23,311 bases of DNA from Acidobacteriota bacterium (GTDB lineage: Bacteria; Acidobacteriota; Terriglobia; Terriglobales; Acidobacteriaceae), in NCBI GenBank assembly GCA_003225655.1, contig QIAW01000022.1:1-23311 (forward strand), in the 5' to 3' direction. This document shows, piece by piece, positions 1 through 8,413 of this stretch. The notes below the pieces were generated by a model. It saw nothing but the letters and a program-made list of their open reading frames with translations. It did no database searches and had not been told where the DNA came from. The position numbers and the translations under genes are program-made. Within the stretch, counting starts at the first letter, position 1, and every line of letters begins with the position of its first letter.

Positions 1-934
1 TGCCGCCGGTAAAGTAACGGTCAGAGAACCAAACGCGGCCAGTCTTATCGACATAGTTCCCGCTGTGCTCCCCGGCCAAAATGCGTATGGCCTCAGACTC
101 TGTGCTTAAGGGAGCAGGAGGAACCGCTGTGTTTCGCACGCCAGTTACTGCATGTGAAGCGGCGGCTCCAGTGGTTCCATTTTGAACTCTATTTTCACTT
201 TTGGCAGGACGCTGCCACGGCCGCGCAATCGTCATCCACAGCAGAGCAGCGGCGGTAGCCGTAGCCAATCCAAGCGCGAGCCAACGCCGCTTTGACATGT
301 GGATTGCAGGGTGCTCCCGGCTGCGCTTCCCTGCTACTATCAGACCCTCAGGCGTTACCGCCTCATCTTCCTCCGGGAGCTGTGCTTGTGGAGATGTCCC
401 GGCTTCTGGGTACAGCAAGAATTGCGGTATGTACTGTCCCTTAGGAATAACGATCTGGACTCTGTGATCGCGCGCCTCCTTGGCGTAGTACTCCTTCAGC
501 CGTTTTCTCAGATAGTGGGCATCCACGCGGACCGCGGCGTCTAACTGGGGATCAAATTCGGAATCGCGTCCCAGCACATCCACCGCGATGCTGTATTCTT
601 TGAGCCCATTTCCTTCGCCGGTAAAATATTTATCGCAGAGATAGCTCAATAGACGGGAGAGCTTCGGAGACCGCTTGAATGTCTCCGTTGCAAGCACGGC
701 GGCAAGTTCGGCTCTTTCTTCCTGGTTCGTTGGCCGATCCAGGATTTCCGCATTCGAGGGAGTGATCGCGTCTATCCCGGAAACCGTCTCGCCTTTTGTC
801 AAACCACTGGTAACCGCTGTAGGCTGATGATTGGGCTTGCGTTTCGTGCTCAGGTTTGAGCTCAGGTGCTCATTCGTGTAGTCCTGGTGAGCCTCCTCCA
901 GGTGACTGCCTGACTGGCTGCTATCCTTATACAT
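1..934 (-). CDS. Transmembrane winged-helix/malectin regulator (partial, C-terminus off window)
   Basis: Reading the minus strand from ATG 934 gives an open frame of 311 residues that runs off the window edge. Residues about 55-170 resemble a domain frequent in Acidobacteriota regulators (motifs KRSPKLSRLLSYL, LKEYSIAVDVLGR, AAVRVDAHYLRKRLKEYY, VIPKGQYIPQF); I read it as a winged-helix-like DNA-binding domain. A basic SKRRW stretch precedes one membrane helix at about 219-237, which puts the N-terminus in the cytoplasm. From about residue 284 a malectin-type carbohydrate-binding domain begins (ILAGEHSGNYVDKTGRVW, then FSDRYFTGG). The layout suggests a ToxR/CadC-like one-component regulator sensing sugar outside the membrane. 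An in-frame ATG at 955 lies inside the likely -10 box, so 934 is the better start; no strong ribosome binding site is visible. A LacI-type operator and promoter lie just upstream. Domain calls are by eye. Confidence 0.75.
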   Translation of the reverse strand, partial: MYKDSSQSGSHLEEAHQDYTNEHLSSNLSTKRKPNHQPTAVTSGLTKGETVSGIDAITPSNAEILDRPTNQEERAELAAVLATETFKRSPKLSRLLSYLCDKYFTGEGNGLKEYSIAVDVLGRDSEFDPQLDAAVRVDAHYLRKRLKEYYAKEARDHRVQIVIPKGQYIPQFLLYPEAGTSPQAQLPEEDEAVTPEGLIVAGKRSREHPAIHMSKRRWLALGLATATAAALLWMTIARPWQRPAKSENRVQNGTTGAAASHAVTGVRNTAVPPAPLSTESEAIRILAGEHSGNYVDKTGRVWFSDRYFTGG

Positions 935-950
935 AATTACACGGCTACAG

Positions 951-979
951 AGCATATAGCGGATCGATTTCTCAGTCAA
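951..979 (-). promoter_or_regulatory. Sigma70-like promoter of the transmembrane regulator
   Basis: On the minus strand a TTGACT box (979-974), a 17-base spacer and TATGCT (956-951) stand 17 bases before the ATG at 934. The surrounding 33 bases (950-982) are repeated exactly at 10286-10318 in front of the lyase gene, which supports a functional element. Confidence 0.6.
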
Positions 980-992
980 TGGTCCAAAGAAT

Positions 993-1008
993 AGACAAAC
1001 GTTTGTTT
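993..1008. promoter_or_regulatory. LacI-type operator O1
   Basis: AGACAAACGTTTGTTT is a near-perfect palindrome centred on CG at 1000/1001. It matches the 16-base core found in front of several other genes here. Its centre is 21.5 bases upstream of the -35 box of the regulator promoter. Confidence 0.65.
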
Positions 1009-1098
1009 TTGTATGGACTTCTGATCTCACGCACAAGGACTTCAGTCAATTGACTCTCACTGTTTAGACGTTCAGAAGATGTTGCAGAGCTTGCGGGT

Positions 1099-1121
1099 GA
1101 AAATATCCGGAGCGGTTCCGG
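1099..1121 (-). terminator. Possible terminator of the binding-protein gene
   Basis: Directly after the stop codon at 1122-1124, the minus strand reads CCGGA-ACCGC-TCCGG followed by ATATTTT. This is a short 5-base-pair GC-rich stem with a T-rich tail. The stem is short, so the call is tentative. Confidence 0.4.
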
Positions 1122-1973
1122 CTACTCTTTGCCTGATCTTGCGGCCAATTGCTTGACCAGCATTTCGATGGCGAGTCCGGTGTTAGCTGGAACCACAACC
1201 GTTGCAGCCAGCAAAGCCTCGCGGACCCACTTTTGCCCGCCCTGGGGAAGGCCATCGCAGCCCGTGTAGGGCAGGCTCACCCAATGCGCTCTCTCGGCGG
1301 CATTGGCCAACTCTTGAAATACCTTGCGCGCGCCCAGCGCCATGGCATCATTCTGACAGCCTATCAAATCAATCTGCGCTTTGGCCGAAGTGGAGAGACG
1401 CAACCAGGCCTGAACCGCGCGCTGAGCGCTTTCCGTAGTCCACTCGCCTTTTAGCGTCCTGATCTGGATATTTGCCGCCTTGGTTTCGTACATGCCGGCC
1501 GTTCGCTGTCGCGCAGCCGAACTATTGGATGGACCTTCTACATAAAGGACCGAACCGCCTTTGGGCAAGAGCGCCGTATACTGCCTTCCCTGGATTCGGC
1601 CTATCTCTTCGTGGTTTGAAGTGATGCGGAAGACCGGAACATTGCGGATGCGGCGAATTGCCGCGATGTCGTAATCGATTTCACGATTGAGCACAACCCA
1701 TCCGATTCCAGCATCCACAGCGGCGCGGGCCACGGTGGGCAGTGCGGTCCCCCCAACCGGTTCGGTGATAATGGCGTCGGGACGCCCTGCTGCCGATTGC
1801 ACGAATTGCAGCAACTGCTGACTCTGGTTGATGGGATCGTTATTTGCATCGATGATCTCCACATCGACGCCAAGGCGCCGGGCCGTCTCTCGAGCCGCTG
1901 CCTCCTGTTCCTGCTGATAGTCGTTATCTCGGGTCGTAAGAGCAACTAGAAATCTGAACTTTTTCATGTCCAC
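1122..1973 (-). CDS. Sugar-binding protein-like (Peripla_BP fold), no signal peptide
   Basis: This 283-residue protein has the two-lobed periplasmic-binding-protein fold of ABC sugar receptors and LacI effector domains. Visible motifs are FLVALTTRDNDYQQEQEAAA at the N-terminus, a PDAIITEPVGG stretch near residue 85, GIGWVVLNRE and, late in the protein, IGCQNDAMALGARK. It begins directly with the first beta strand of the fold: there is no signal peptide, lipobox or helix-turn-helix, and no ABC permease or ATPase gene in the window. It may be a cytoplasmic sugar sensor working with the adjacent transmembrane regulator (inference). Starts at 1973 and 1967 are both possible; a GAGTGG stretch suits 1967 slightly better. 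It is divergent from the TonB receptor, across a region with two palindromes. A receptor that lost its export signal is the alternative. Confidence 0.75.
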   Translation of the reverse strand: MDMKKFRFLVALTTRDNDYQQEQEAAARETARRLGVDVEIIDANNDPINQSQQLLQFVQSAAGRPDAIITEPVGGTALPTVARAAVDAGIGWVVLNREIDYDIAAIRRIRNVPVFRITSNHEEIGRIQGRQYTALLPKGGSVLYVEGPSNSSAARQRTAGMYETKAANIQIRTLKGEWTTESAQRAVQAWLRLSTSAKAQIDLIGCQNDAMALGARKVFQELANAAERAHWVSLPYTGCDGLPQGGQKWVREALLAATVVVPANTGLAIEMLVKQLAARSGKE

Positions 1974-1983
1974 TCAATACAAA

Positions 1984-2011
1984 ATCATATCGCAGCTTGC
2001 CGCATACACAA
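1984..2011 (-). promoter_or_regulatory. Candidate promoter of the binding-protein gene
   Basis: On the minus strand TTGTGT (2011-2006), a 16-base spacer and TATGAT (1989-1984) precede the ATG at 1973. The -10 box is good and the -35 box only moderate. Palindrome O2a lies 7 bases upstream of the -35 box. Confidence 0.35.
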
Positions 2012-2018
2012 AGACCTT

Positions 2019-2030
2019 GAAAACGTTTTC
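2019..2030. promoter_or_regulatory. Palindrome O2a (A/T-rich operator variant)
   Basis: GAAAACGTTTTC is a perfect 12-base palindrome centred on CG, in the divergent region between the binding-protein and TonB receptor genes. It shares the AAACGTTT centre with the other operators but lacks the outer AGAC/GTCT arms. Confidence 0.5.
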
Positions 2031-2041
2031 TAAACATCAGT

Positions 2042-2057
2042 AAACAATCGTTTGTCT
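2042..2057. promoter_or_regulatory. LacI-type operator O2b
   Basis: AAACAATCGTTTGTCT matches the locus operator in its right half and is degenerate in its left half. Its centre is 21.5 bases upstream of the TTGACA box of the TonB receptor promoter, the same distance as O1 from its own promoter. Confidence 0.55.
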
Positions 2058-2070
2058 AAAGAGTTCATGC

Positions 2071-2099
2071 TTGACACGCGCCGTTCGTGGAAGTACAGT
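2071..2099 (+). promoter_or_regulatory. Promoter of the TonB receptor
   Basis: A perfect TTGACA at 2071-2076, a 17-base spacer and TACAGT at 2094-2099 lie 41 bases before the start codon at 2141. The -35 box and spacing fit a sigma70-type promoter; the -10 box is moderate. Confidence 0.6.
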
Positions 2100-2140
2100 G
2101 CAACAAACTATAACTTGCAATTCCTATGGAGGGGATTTTT

Positions 2141-5100
2141 ATGAATTTCACCCAGATAACTACGGGTTTAAATCGGGCCAGAGGCATTCTGCGGAACCGG
2201 ACGGCAGCGATCGTCTTCGGCCTGGCCGGATACTGTATTCTGGCGGTTTTGTTTTTCGTTGCTGGCGTGGCGTATGCGCAAAACACCAATGCCACCATTC
2301 GCGGCCAAGTGCTGGATCCGTCAGGGGCCGTCGTACCCGATGCTCAGGTCCTTATCGTCAATCAAGATACCGGTGTGACTGTCTTCAGCGGCAAGAGTGA
2401 CTCCGTTGGCGCGTTCGTGGCGCCGCAGGTCATTCCCGGTACCTACCGGATTACGGTAACTGCGCAGGGGCTCAAGCAGTCCGTCATCGACAATCTCGTC
2501 GCCGCCGTTGCGCAGGTCACGCAGGTGAACATCACTTTGCAGATGGGCCAGAGCAACCAGACGGTAACGGTCGAATCCAAGGGTGAGGAGTTGGACCGCG
2601 GTACATCTAATGTCTCGACCCTCGTCACCCCGAGCGAAGTCCAGGATTTGCCATTGCAAAGACGCGACACGGAAAACCTGTTGGCGTTTGTTCCTGGCGC
2701 CGCGTACGGGGGTGCGGCCAATACGCCGAGTACCTCACAGCTCTCGATCAACGGCAGCCGTACGCTGAACACGGAAGTCCTGCTGAACGGCGTTTCTACG
2801 ATCATTGCCTCGACAGGAACTCCGGTCACTCTGCCCTCGCCGGATGGGGTGGATTCATTCCGCGCCCTCACCACCAATGCGCCGGCCGAATACGGCCGCA
2901 CTTCAGGCGCCGTGATCTCGGTAAATACCATCTCCGGCACCAATGCCTATCATGGCAGCGGTTACTTTCTGATGCGCAATGAGGCCCTTGACGCCAACTC
3001 ATTCTTCAACAAGCGCACTCCCGATCCCAAGCGCCCGGGGAAGTTCCTCCCGCGCGGCAGAGACCGTTTTTTCCAGGAGGGAGGGGCCATCGGAGGTCCG
3101 GTTAGTATTCCCCACGTCTACGACGGCCATAAAAAGACCTTCTTCTTCTTCAACTACGACCGCACGGTCCAGCCCAGCTCCACTGTTCTCGCGTTTACCG
3201 TTCCTACCGCCGCGCAGCGCGCGGGTGACCTCTCGGCCGCTCTTGCTACAACCGACGCCAACGGCAAGCCCCGTACTGCGCAGAGGATCTTTCAGCCCAC
3301 CGGAACGGCTTCACCGGCGTTCGTGAATAACCAGATTGGCCCCATTGATCCCGCGGCCGCGAAAATACTTGCCCTGCTGCCACTGCCGAACGCTCCCGGA
3401 ACGTACGACCCGGTGAACAATCGCTTTACCGGCAACTGGGTCTCGCAGCAAAACAACTCAGGCCACCGCGCCAGGATTGTAGGTCGTCTTGATGAGCAAC
3501 TTACAGCCAATGACCGGCTGAGCATTAACGTCTACCGCTTCACTACCGCGACGCCAAACCCAGTCTCCTGGAGCAATCCTTTGTTCAACACGACATGGGA
3601 TTGCACCTGCAACAATGCATGGCTGCCCTCCATCAACTACACTCGGGTGTGGAGTCCGACACTGGTCATGGATGTGAACTTTGGCTTTACTCGCAACGTC
3701 GTGCTCCGCAACCCGCCTGGCGCCGGCATGAATGCAGCCCAGCAGCTTGGAATTGCCTCGCTGCCCCTGGATCAGACGCCCCAGATTACCAGCCCTGGTT
3801 TTACCAACATTGGAGCGGATACCAACACGAATCAGGTGAATATCACGAATACGTTCACCGAGTTTGGCACCGTCACCAAGACGTTTGGTCCTCACACTTT
3901 CAAGTTTGGCGGGTCACTCCGCAAGAACGAGTTCAACTCCTTCAATCCCTCCGCCAGTCCTGAAGGGACTATGTCTTTCGACGGCTCCATCACGAACCAT
4001 GGCAACGCTGGCAATGCCAACACGGGAATTGCCGATTTTCTCCTCGGCAAGATCAAGACCGCCAGTTATCAGTTGCCCATGCCCGAAACCGGCCGGCGAA
4101 ACTTCAACCTTGGCGTCTTCTTCCAGGATGACTGGAGAGTTACGCCGAAGTTGACCATCAATGTGGGGACCCGCTACGAGTACGAGTCGCCGATGGTAAT
4201 CGCCAACAACGTTTATAGCCGTTTTGACCCGGCTACTGGAAATTTGCTGGCGGCCGATAAAAATGGGACGTCGCGTTCGCTGAACATCAATACACCGAAG
4301 CTCGACTTCTCCCCGCGTATCGGCCTGGCCTACGCCATCACAGACAAGACCGTCTTTCGTGCCGCGTACGGTACATTCTACGGGACCATCTTCCAAAACC
4401 TGGGTGGTCAAATCGCCTTTCCTGGTTATGATGTGACCGGCAACTTCGCCAACCTGGGAACAGCAATCGCTCAGCCCTTCTCGCTCTCGCAGGGTCTCCC
4501 GCTCACAGCGGCGCAAAATTTGAGCAATCCCTTTGCCATTCTCGCGGGCGCGACGCCTGCAACTCCAATCAACGGAATCGGTACATCGCTTGCCGATCTC
4601 CGCCACATTCCGCTTATACAGCAATGGAACGTCGGTTTTCAACGCCAGTTGCCGTTCGCTCTTACGCTGGAGGTCAACTACCTTGGGAATATCGCACGCC
4701 ACCTTCCTGACGGTATTGGGCAAAACAACGTGCCGCTCTCGCAGGTGGATGCCGTAACCCTGGCCAACAACAACCTGACAACCCAGTTGGCAAGGCCGTT
4801 TCCTCAATTGGGCACCTTCGCAAATAATAATGACGTTGGACGCTCAAGCTACAATTCCCTGCAGGCCTCGCTTCGCCGCCGATTCAACAAGCATCTCGCC
4901 CTTACCGCCAACTACACGTTTGCCAAGAGTCTCGATGACGGTAGCACCATCTATAACTTCTCCGCTCCCAACGGAACGGCAAACGCACAATACCCGTCGG
5001 ACGTTGCGCTTCGCAGGGCCGACCGGGCTGTCAGCACCATCGATGTAAAGCACACCATGAATGTCGCAGCCACCTACACAATCCCGGGCCCGTGGTGGCT

Positions 5101-5631
5101 GCGCGACTGGCACATCTCCTCTGTATTCGTGGGACACACCGGGCTGCCCGTAAACATCACCCAAAACCAAGGGATTCCAGGCGCCAATCAGCGCCCGAAC
5201 GGAGACCCCAGCCACCTCATACTGACGCATACGACGGTGAACACAGGATTCACATTTGTACAATATCTCATGCCTGCAACCGACCCGAACTTTCCACTAA
5301 CGCCATTGGCGGCGTTCGAACGCGCATTGTTCCAACCGGCTTCGGCAATGTCCCGCGCGACACTTTGCGGGCGCCCGGCGAAGTGAACTTCGACGCCTCG
5401 GTCTCAAAGGACTTCAAACTGGCTGAAGGCCTGAGATTCCAGTTCCGCATGGACGCATTCAACGTCTTGAACCATACGAACCTTTTGGCGCCCAACACTG
5501 CGCTTACGGTGAATACGCCGACTGTGAATGGAGTTGTTGTGGCTACACTCAATCAGACGCAAAACTTCGGCAGGATCACGGGCGCACAAGGCCCACGTAC
5601 TATGCAAATATCCGCGCGCTTCTTCTTCTAG
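2141..5631 (+). CDS. TonB-dependent receptor, carboxypeptidase-regulatory-like N-terminus (frame broken near 5300)
   Basis: This is an outer-membrane receptor for TonB-driven uptake, here probably of oligosaccharides. ATG 2141 is preferred over the ATG at 2126 because GGAGGGG (2128-2134) is well spaced before it. A signal peptide ends near residue 46 (GVAYAQ). A carboxypeptidase-regulatory-like domain follows (IRGQVLDPSGAVVPDAQVLI), then a plug with LPLQRRDTENLLAFVPG, SINGSRTLNTEVLLNGV and the conserved stretch AEYGRTSGAVISVNTISGTN, then a long barrel. The first frame stops at 5386. The missing C-terminus (GFGNVPRDTLRAPGEVNFDA, FRMDAFNVLNHTN, final QISARFFF) continues one frame back to the stop at 5631. 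The ending in phenylalanine is the normal barrel terminus, so this is a single gene of about 1,160 residues with one disruption between about 5285 and 5325. No slippery heptamer is visible. Confidence 0.9.
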
Positions 5632-5662
5632 GTGACTCTCTTACAAACCGATGTACGGAAGG

Positions 5663-5703
5663 GCCGTATCCCGTGAGATGCATCAAATCTCGCGGGATAC
5701 GGC
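5663..5703. terminator. Strong hairpin between convergent receptor and GH3 genes
   Basis: Two 17-base arms (5663-5679 and 5687-5703) pair completely with one G-T wobble around a 7-base loop. The position, 31 bases after the receptor stop and between convergent genes, suits a bidirectional terminator. No T-tract follows on either strand, so it may instead be an RNA 3'-end stabiliser. Confidence 0.55.
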
Positions 5704-5813
5704 GTTGAGAACCGGTGTCTATCTTGTAGCAAGGGAGCACGAAACTGCTGCCTGCCTTCAGACGCCGATCTAGGGTAACTTTTCATCCTCGTCTCTACGA
5801 CGACACCCTTTTC

Positions 5814-8071
5814 TTATTTCGCGGTCACTTTCAATTGCGTTGCCTGGGTCTTCGCCGAACTCGTCCCCACCAGGATATCGAATACACCCGGCTCAACCAC
5901 TCGCTTCATTTCTTCATTCCACAAGGCGAGGCTTTCCGGCGTAAGCGTGAAGCTTATCGTCGTCTTTTCGCCGGGTCGGAGGTGAACTCTCTGGAATCCT
6001 CGCAACTCGAGAACGGGGCGTGTCACGGAACTGACCCTCTGGTGGATATACATCTGCGGCACTTCATCCCCTTCACGATCTCCCGTGTTCGTCACCTCCA
6101 CGGTTACTTTTGCGTTCTCATTCGGAGCTATCTCCGCCGGCTCCACGCGCACGTTTTCCAATTTAAAGCTGGCGTAACTCAGCCCATATCCAAACGGGAA
6201 TAGCGGCTCGCGCGACGTAAAAATGTAGCTGCGGTTGCGCGACGGCTTGTGATTGTAGAAATCCGGCAGTTGGCCCACCGAACGTGGGAAGGTAATCGGC
6301 AATTTGCCACCCGGGTTCACATCCCCGAACAGGACTCGCGCCAGCGCCGTTCCGCCTTCGAAAGTGGCCGGCCATTGATCAGCACCACCACGGTTGGCAC
6401 CCCGGTCTCCACGATGGCCTGAATCAACTGATCTTGCGCGCCCAACAAATCCAGGGAGTCGCGATCGCCCAGGTGTTCCTCTGACCATGCCTCGCGATTG
6501 GTAGCCTCGGTCTCACCAACAACAACTATCGCCACATCTGCCTGTTTCGCCGTCTTCGCGGCAGTGCGAATGCTGGCCTGTTGTTCTTTCGGATCCGCGA
6601 GCTTCGAATTATTCTCGTACCACCCCGCCCACCCCTGTTTCCCCATCGTGATCTTGCAGCCCTCCGCGTAGAGTACTCTCGCTCCCGATCCTGCGCGTGC
6701 ACGAATGCCTTCCAGTGCACTCACTCCTCGCCCTGGATCTCTCGCGTAACCACCCAGATGAACGTCCGCTGCGTTTGGACCAATCACCGCAATCGTTTTC
6801 AACTTCTTCAAGTCCAGCGGTAGCAATGCGCCTTCGTTTTTCAGCAGTACCAGTGCTTCTTCCGCGGCTTTTTCTGCCAGTTTCTGGTGTTCCGTGCTGT
6901 TCGTGGTCTTCTCCGCGTAATCCGGGTCCACATAGGGATTCTCGAATAACCCCAGCCGGAATTTCGCCGCCAGCACTCGCCCCACGGCCCGATCCACTTC
7001 CGAGATCGACACTTTTCCCTCTTTCACTTGCTGCACCAGTGTCCGGTAAACCGAGCCATCGGACAAGTCGAAATCGACGCCCGCGGGGAGCGCCTTCCTC
7101 GCCGCTTCTGCGGCATCGGCTGCTACACCATGCGTCCGGTACAACATCTGCAATCCACCGCCGTCTGACGTCACGTAGCCGGGAAATCCCCACTCCTCAC
7201 GCAGCACCCTCTCGAGTAGCCAATGGTTCACATGCGAGGGAATGCCATCGATCTCGTTGTAGGACGCCATAACGCTTCCCGCTCGCCCTTCTCGAATAGC
7301 GGCCTCAAACGCAAACAGGTAGGACTCTCGCAGCTCTCGCTCCGAGAAATTTGCGGGCGCGGTGTTTGTGCCGCTCTCCGGCTGGCCGTGTGCCGCGAAG
7401 TGCTTGGCCGTCGCCATGACGTGGTGCCGATCGATCAAGAAAGCATCCCCCTGGAGTCCTTCGATTGCCGCCACGCCCATCCGCGAACCAAGATAGGGAT
7501 CTTCCCCGTAAGTTTCTTCCGTGCGACCCCATCTGGGATCGCGCGCCAGATCCAGCACAGGAGTGAACGCCTGGCCTTCTCCCGCAGCTCCCATTTCTTC
7601 GCCCACAACAGTAAAAACTTGTTTCACCAGAACGGGGTCCCACGTGCTCGCCAGTCCCAGCGCTTGTGGAAAGCTTGTGCTGCCATAGGTCATGTATCCG
7701 TGCAACCCCTCTCCGAAAGAGAGATCGGGAATGCCGAGTCTGGTCTTTTCCAATTGATAACGCTGCAGTGCATTATGGATGAGCGCCCGTTCCCGGGGAC
7801 CAATTTTGTTCTCCCGCCTGTTGAGTTCCTTAAATACCTCTTCGACATTCTTATAGGGGAGCTCCCCGCTGGCGTCGAGCAGTCCTTTATTCTCTCGGCC
7901 TCCACCGGAAATTTGTGCCACCTTCTCTTCCAGCGTCATGCGCGAAAGAAGATCGGCAACCCGGTCATCGATGGCAAGATGCGGATCCTTGTAGGGAGGC
8001 AAGGTTTGTTGTGCCCGAAGCGGCAAAGAGAGAGCTACTACCATCAGCAACCATCTGGAAAAGAGTCGCAT
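5814..8071 (-). CDS. GH3 beta-glycosidase (beta-glucosidase/beta-xylosidase type), frame broken near 6360
   Basis: This is a secreted exo-acting beta-glycosidase that would release monosaccharides from oligosaccharides. The start at 8071 follows GGAGG with good spacing. A signal peptide ends near residue 20 (LPLRAQ). The GH3 N-terminal barrel shows MTLEEKVAQISGG, GEGLHGYMTYG, DLARDPRWGRTEETYGEDPY, KHFAAHGQPESG and GYVTSDGGGL, whose Asp303 is the predicted nucleophile. The second domain carries LKNEGALLPL and IAVIGPNAADVHLGGY. The frame runs into a stop at 6317 after INGRPLS; the rest (EGGTALARVLFGDVNPGGKL, FPFGYGLSY and a C-terminal fibronectin-III-like domain) lies in another frame down to 5814. 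The family normally has about 20 residues between these two motifs, so a short internal deletion is likely rather than a single-base change. It may be co-transcribed with the GH5 gene upstream. Confidence 0.88.
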
Positions 8072-8089
8072 GTGATACCTCCGGTGCTA

Positions 8090-8413
8090 TTTGCGCGGTT
8101 TCCGGCGAACGATGAAACCCTTATGAAGGCGATCGCAGCCGGCGCTATTAAGGATATGTGGAAGAAGCTGCACCGCCCTCAGACTTCATAATTGCAAGCC
8201 GCATCGTACATCAGGGTTCAGTTTGGGCTTCGTGGCGTGTATTGTCTAGATTTGTCGAAAAAGGGTTACTTCCTCGCCGGACGTATCTTTCCAGCAGGTC
8301 GTGTAACCCTTACGGATCGAGAAAAGGACGTGCTTGAGTTGCTCATAGTGGGACGTCCAATAAATGAAATCTGTTCGGCGCCCTATGGCTGTTGCACGAG
8401 CTTCCAAGCCTGA
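8090..8413 (+). pseudogene. Probable relic of a NarL/LuxR-type response regulator
   Basis: In one frame, 8110-8145 encodes DETLMKAIAAGA, which resembles the end of a receiver domain. After an in-frame TAA at 8189-8191, the same frame gives LTDREKDVLELLIVGRPINEI at about 8310-8372, which matches the start of a LuxR/GerE helix-turn-helix (usual pattern LTxREkeVLeLlaxGxsnkEIA). The recognition helix is missing and the reading continues into sequence belonging to the convergent GH5 gene. There is no intact receiver domain. It fills most of the gap between the GH5 stop and the GH3 start. The helix-turn-helix match is fairly convincing and the receiver match is weak. Confidence 0.4.

Noticed and set aside
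955..955. Alternative ATG start of the transmembrane regulator at 955
   Set aside because: It lies inside the predicted -10 box of the duplicated promoter block, upstream of the expected transcription start.
2443..2943. Antisense open frames in the TonB receptor plug region
   Set aside because: They mirror the codon pattern of the receptor gene and have no independent support.
3914..4807. 297-residue minus-strand open frame inside the TonB receptor
   Set aside because: It is antisense to a conserved barrel region and has no motif or ribosome binding site that supports it.
5270..5330. Programmed -1 frameshift in the TonB receptor
   Set aside because: No X-XXY-YYZ slippery heptamer or following pseudoknot is visible, and three other genes in the window show similar breaks, so mutation or assembly error is more likely.
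7223..8191. 322-residue plus-strand open frame opposite the GH3 gene
   Set aside because: Most of it is antisense to conserved GH3 motifs. Only its last part, beyond the GH3 start, was kept as a possible response-regulator relic.
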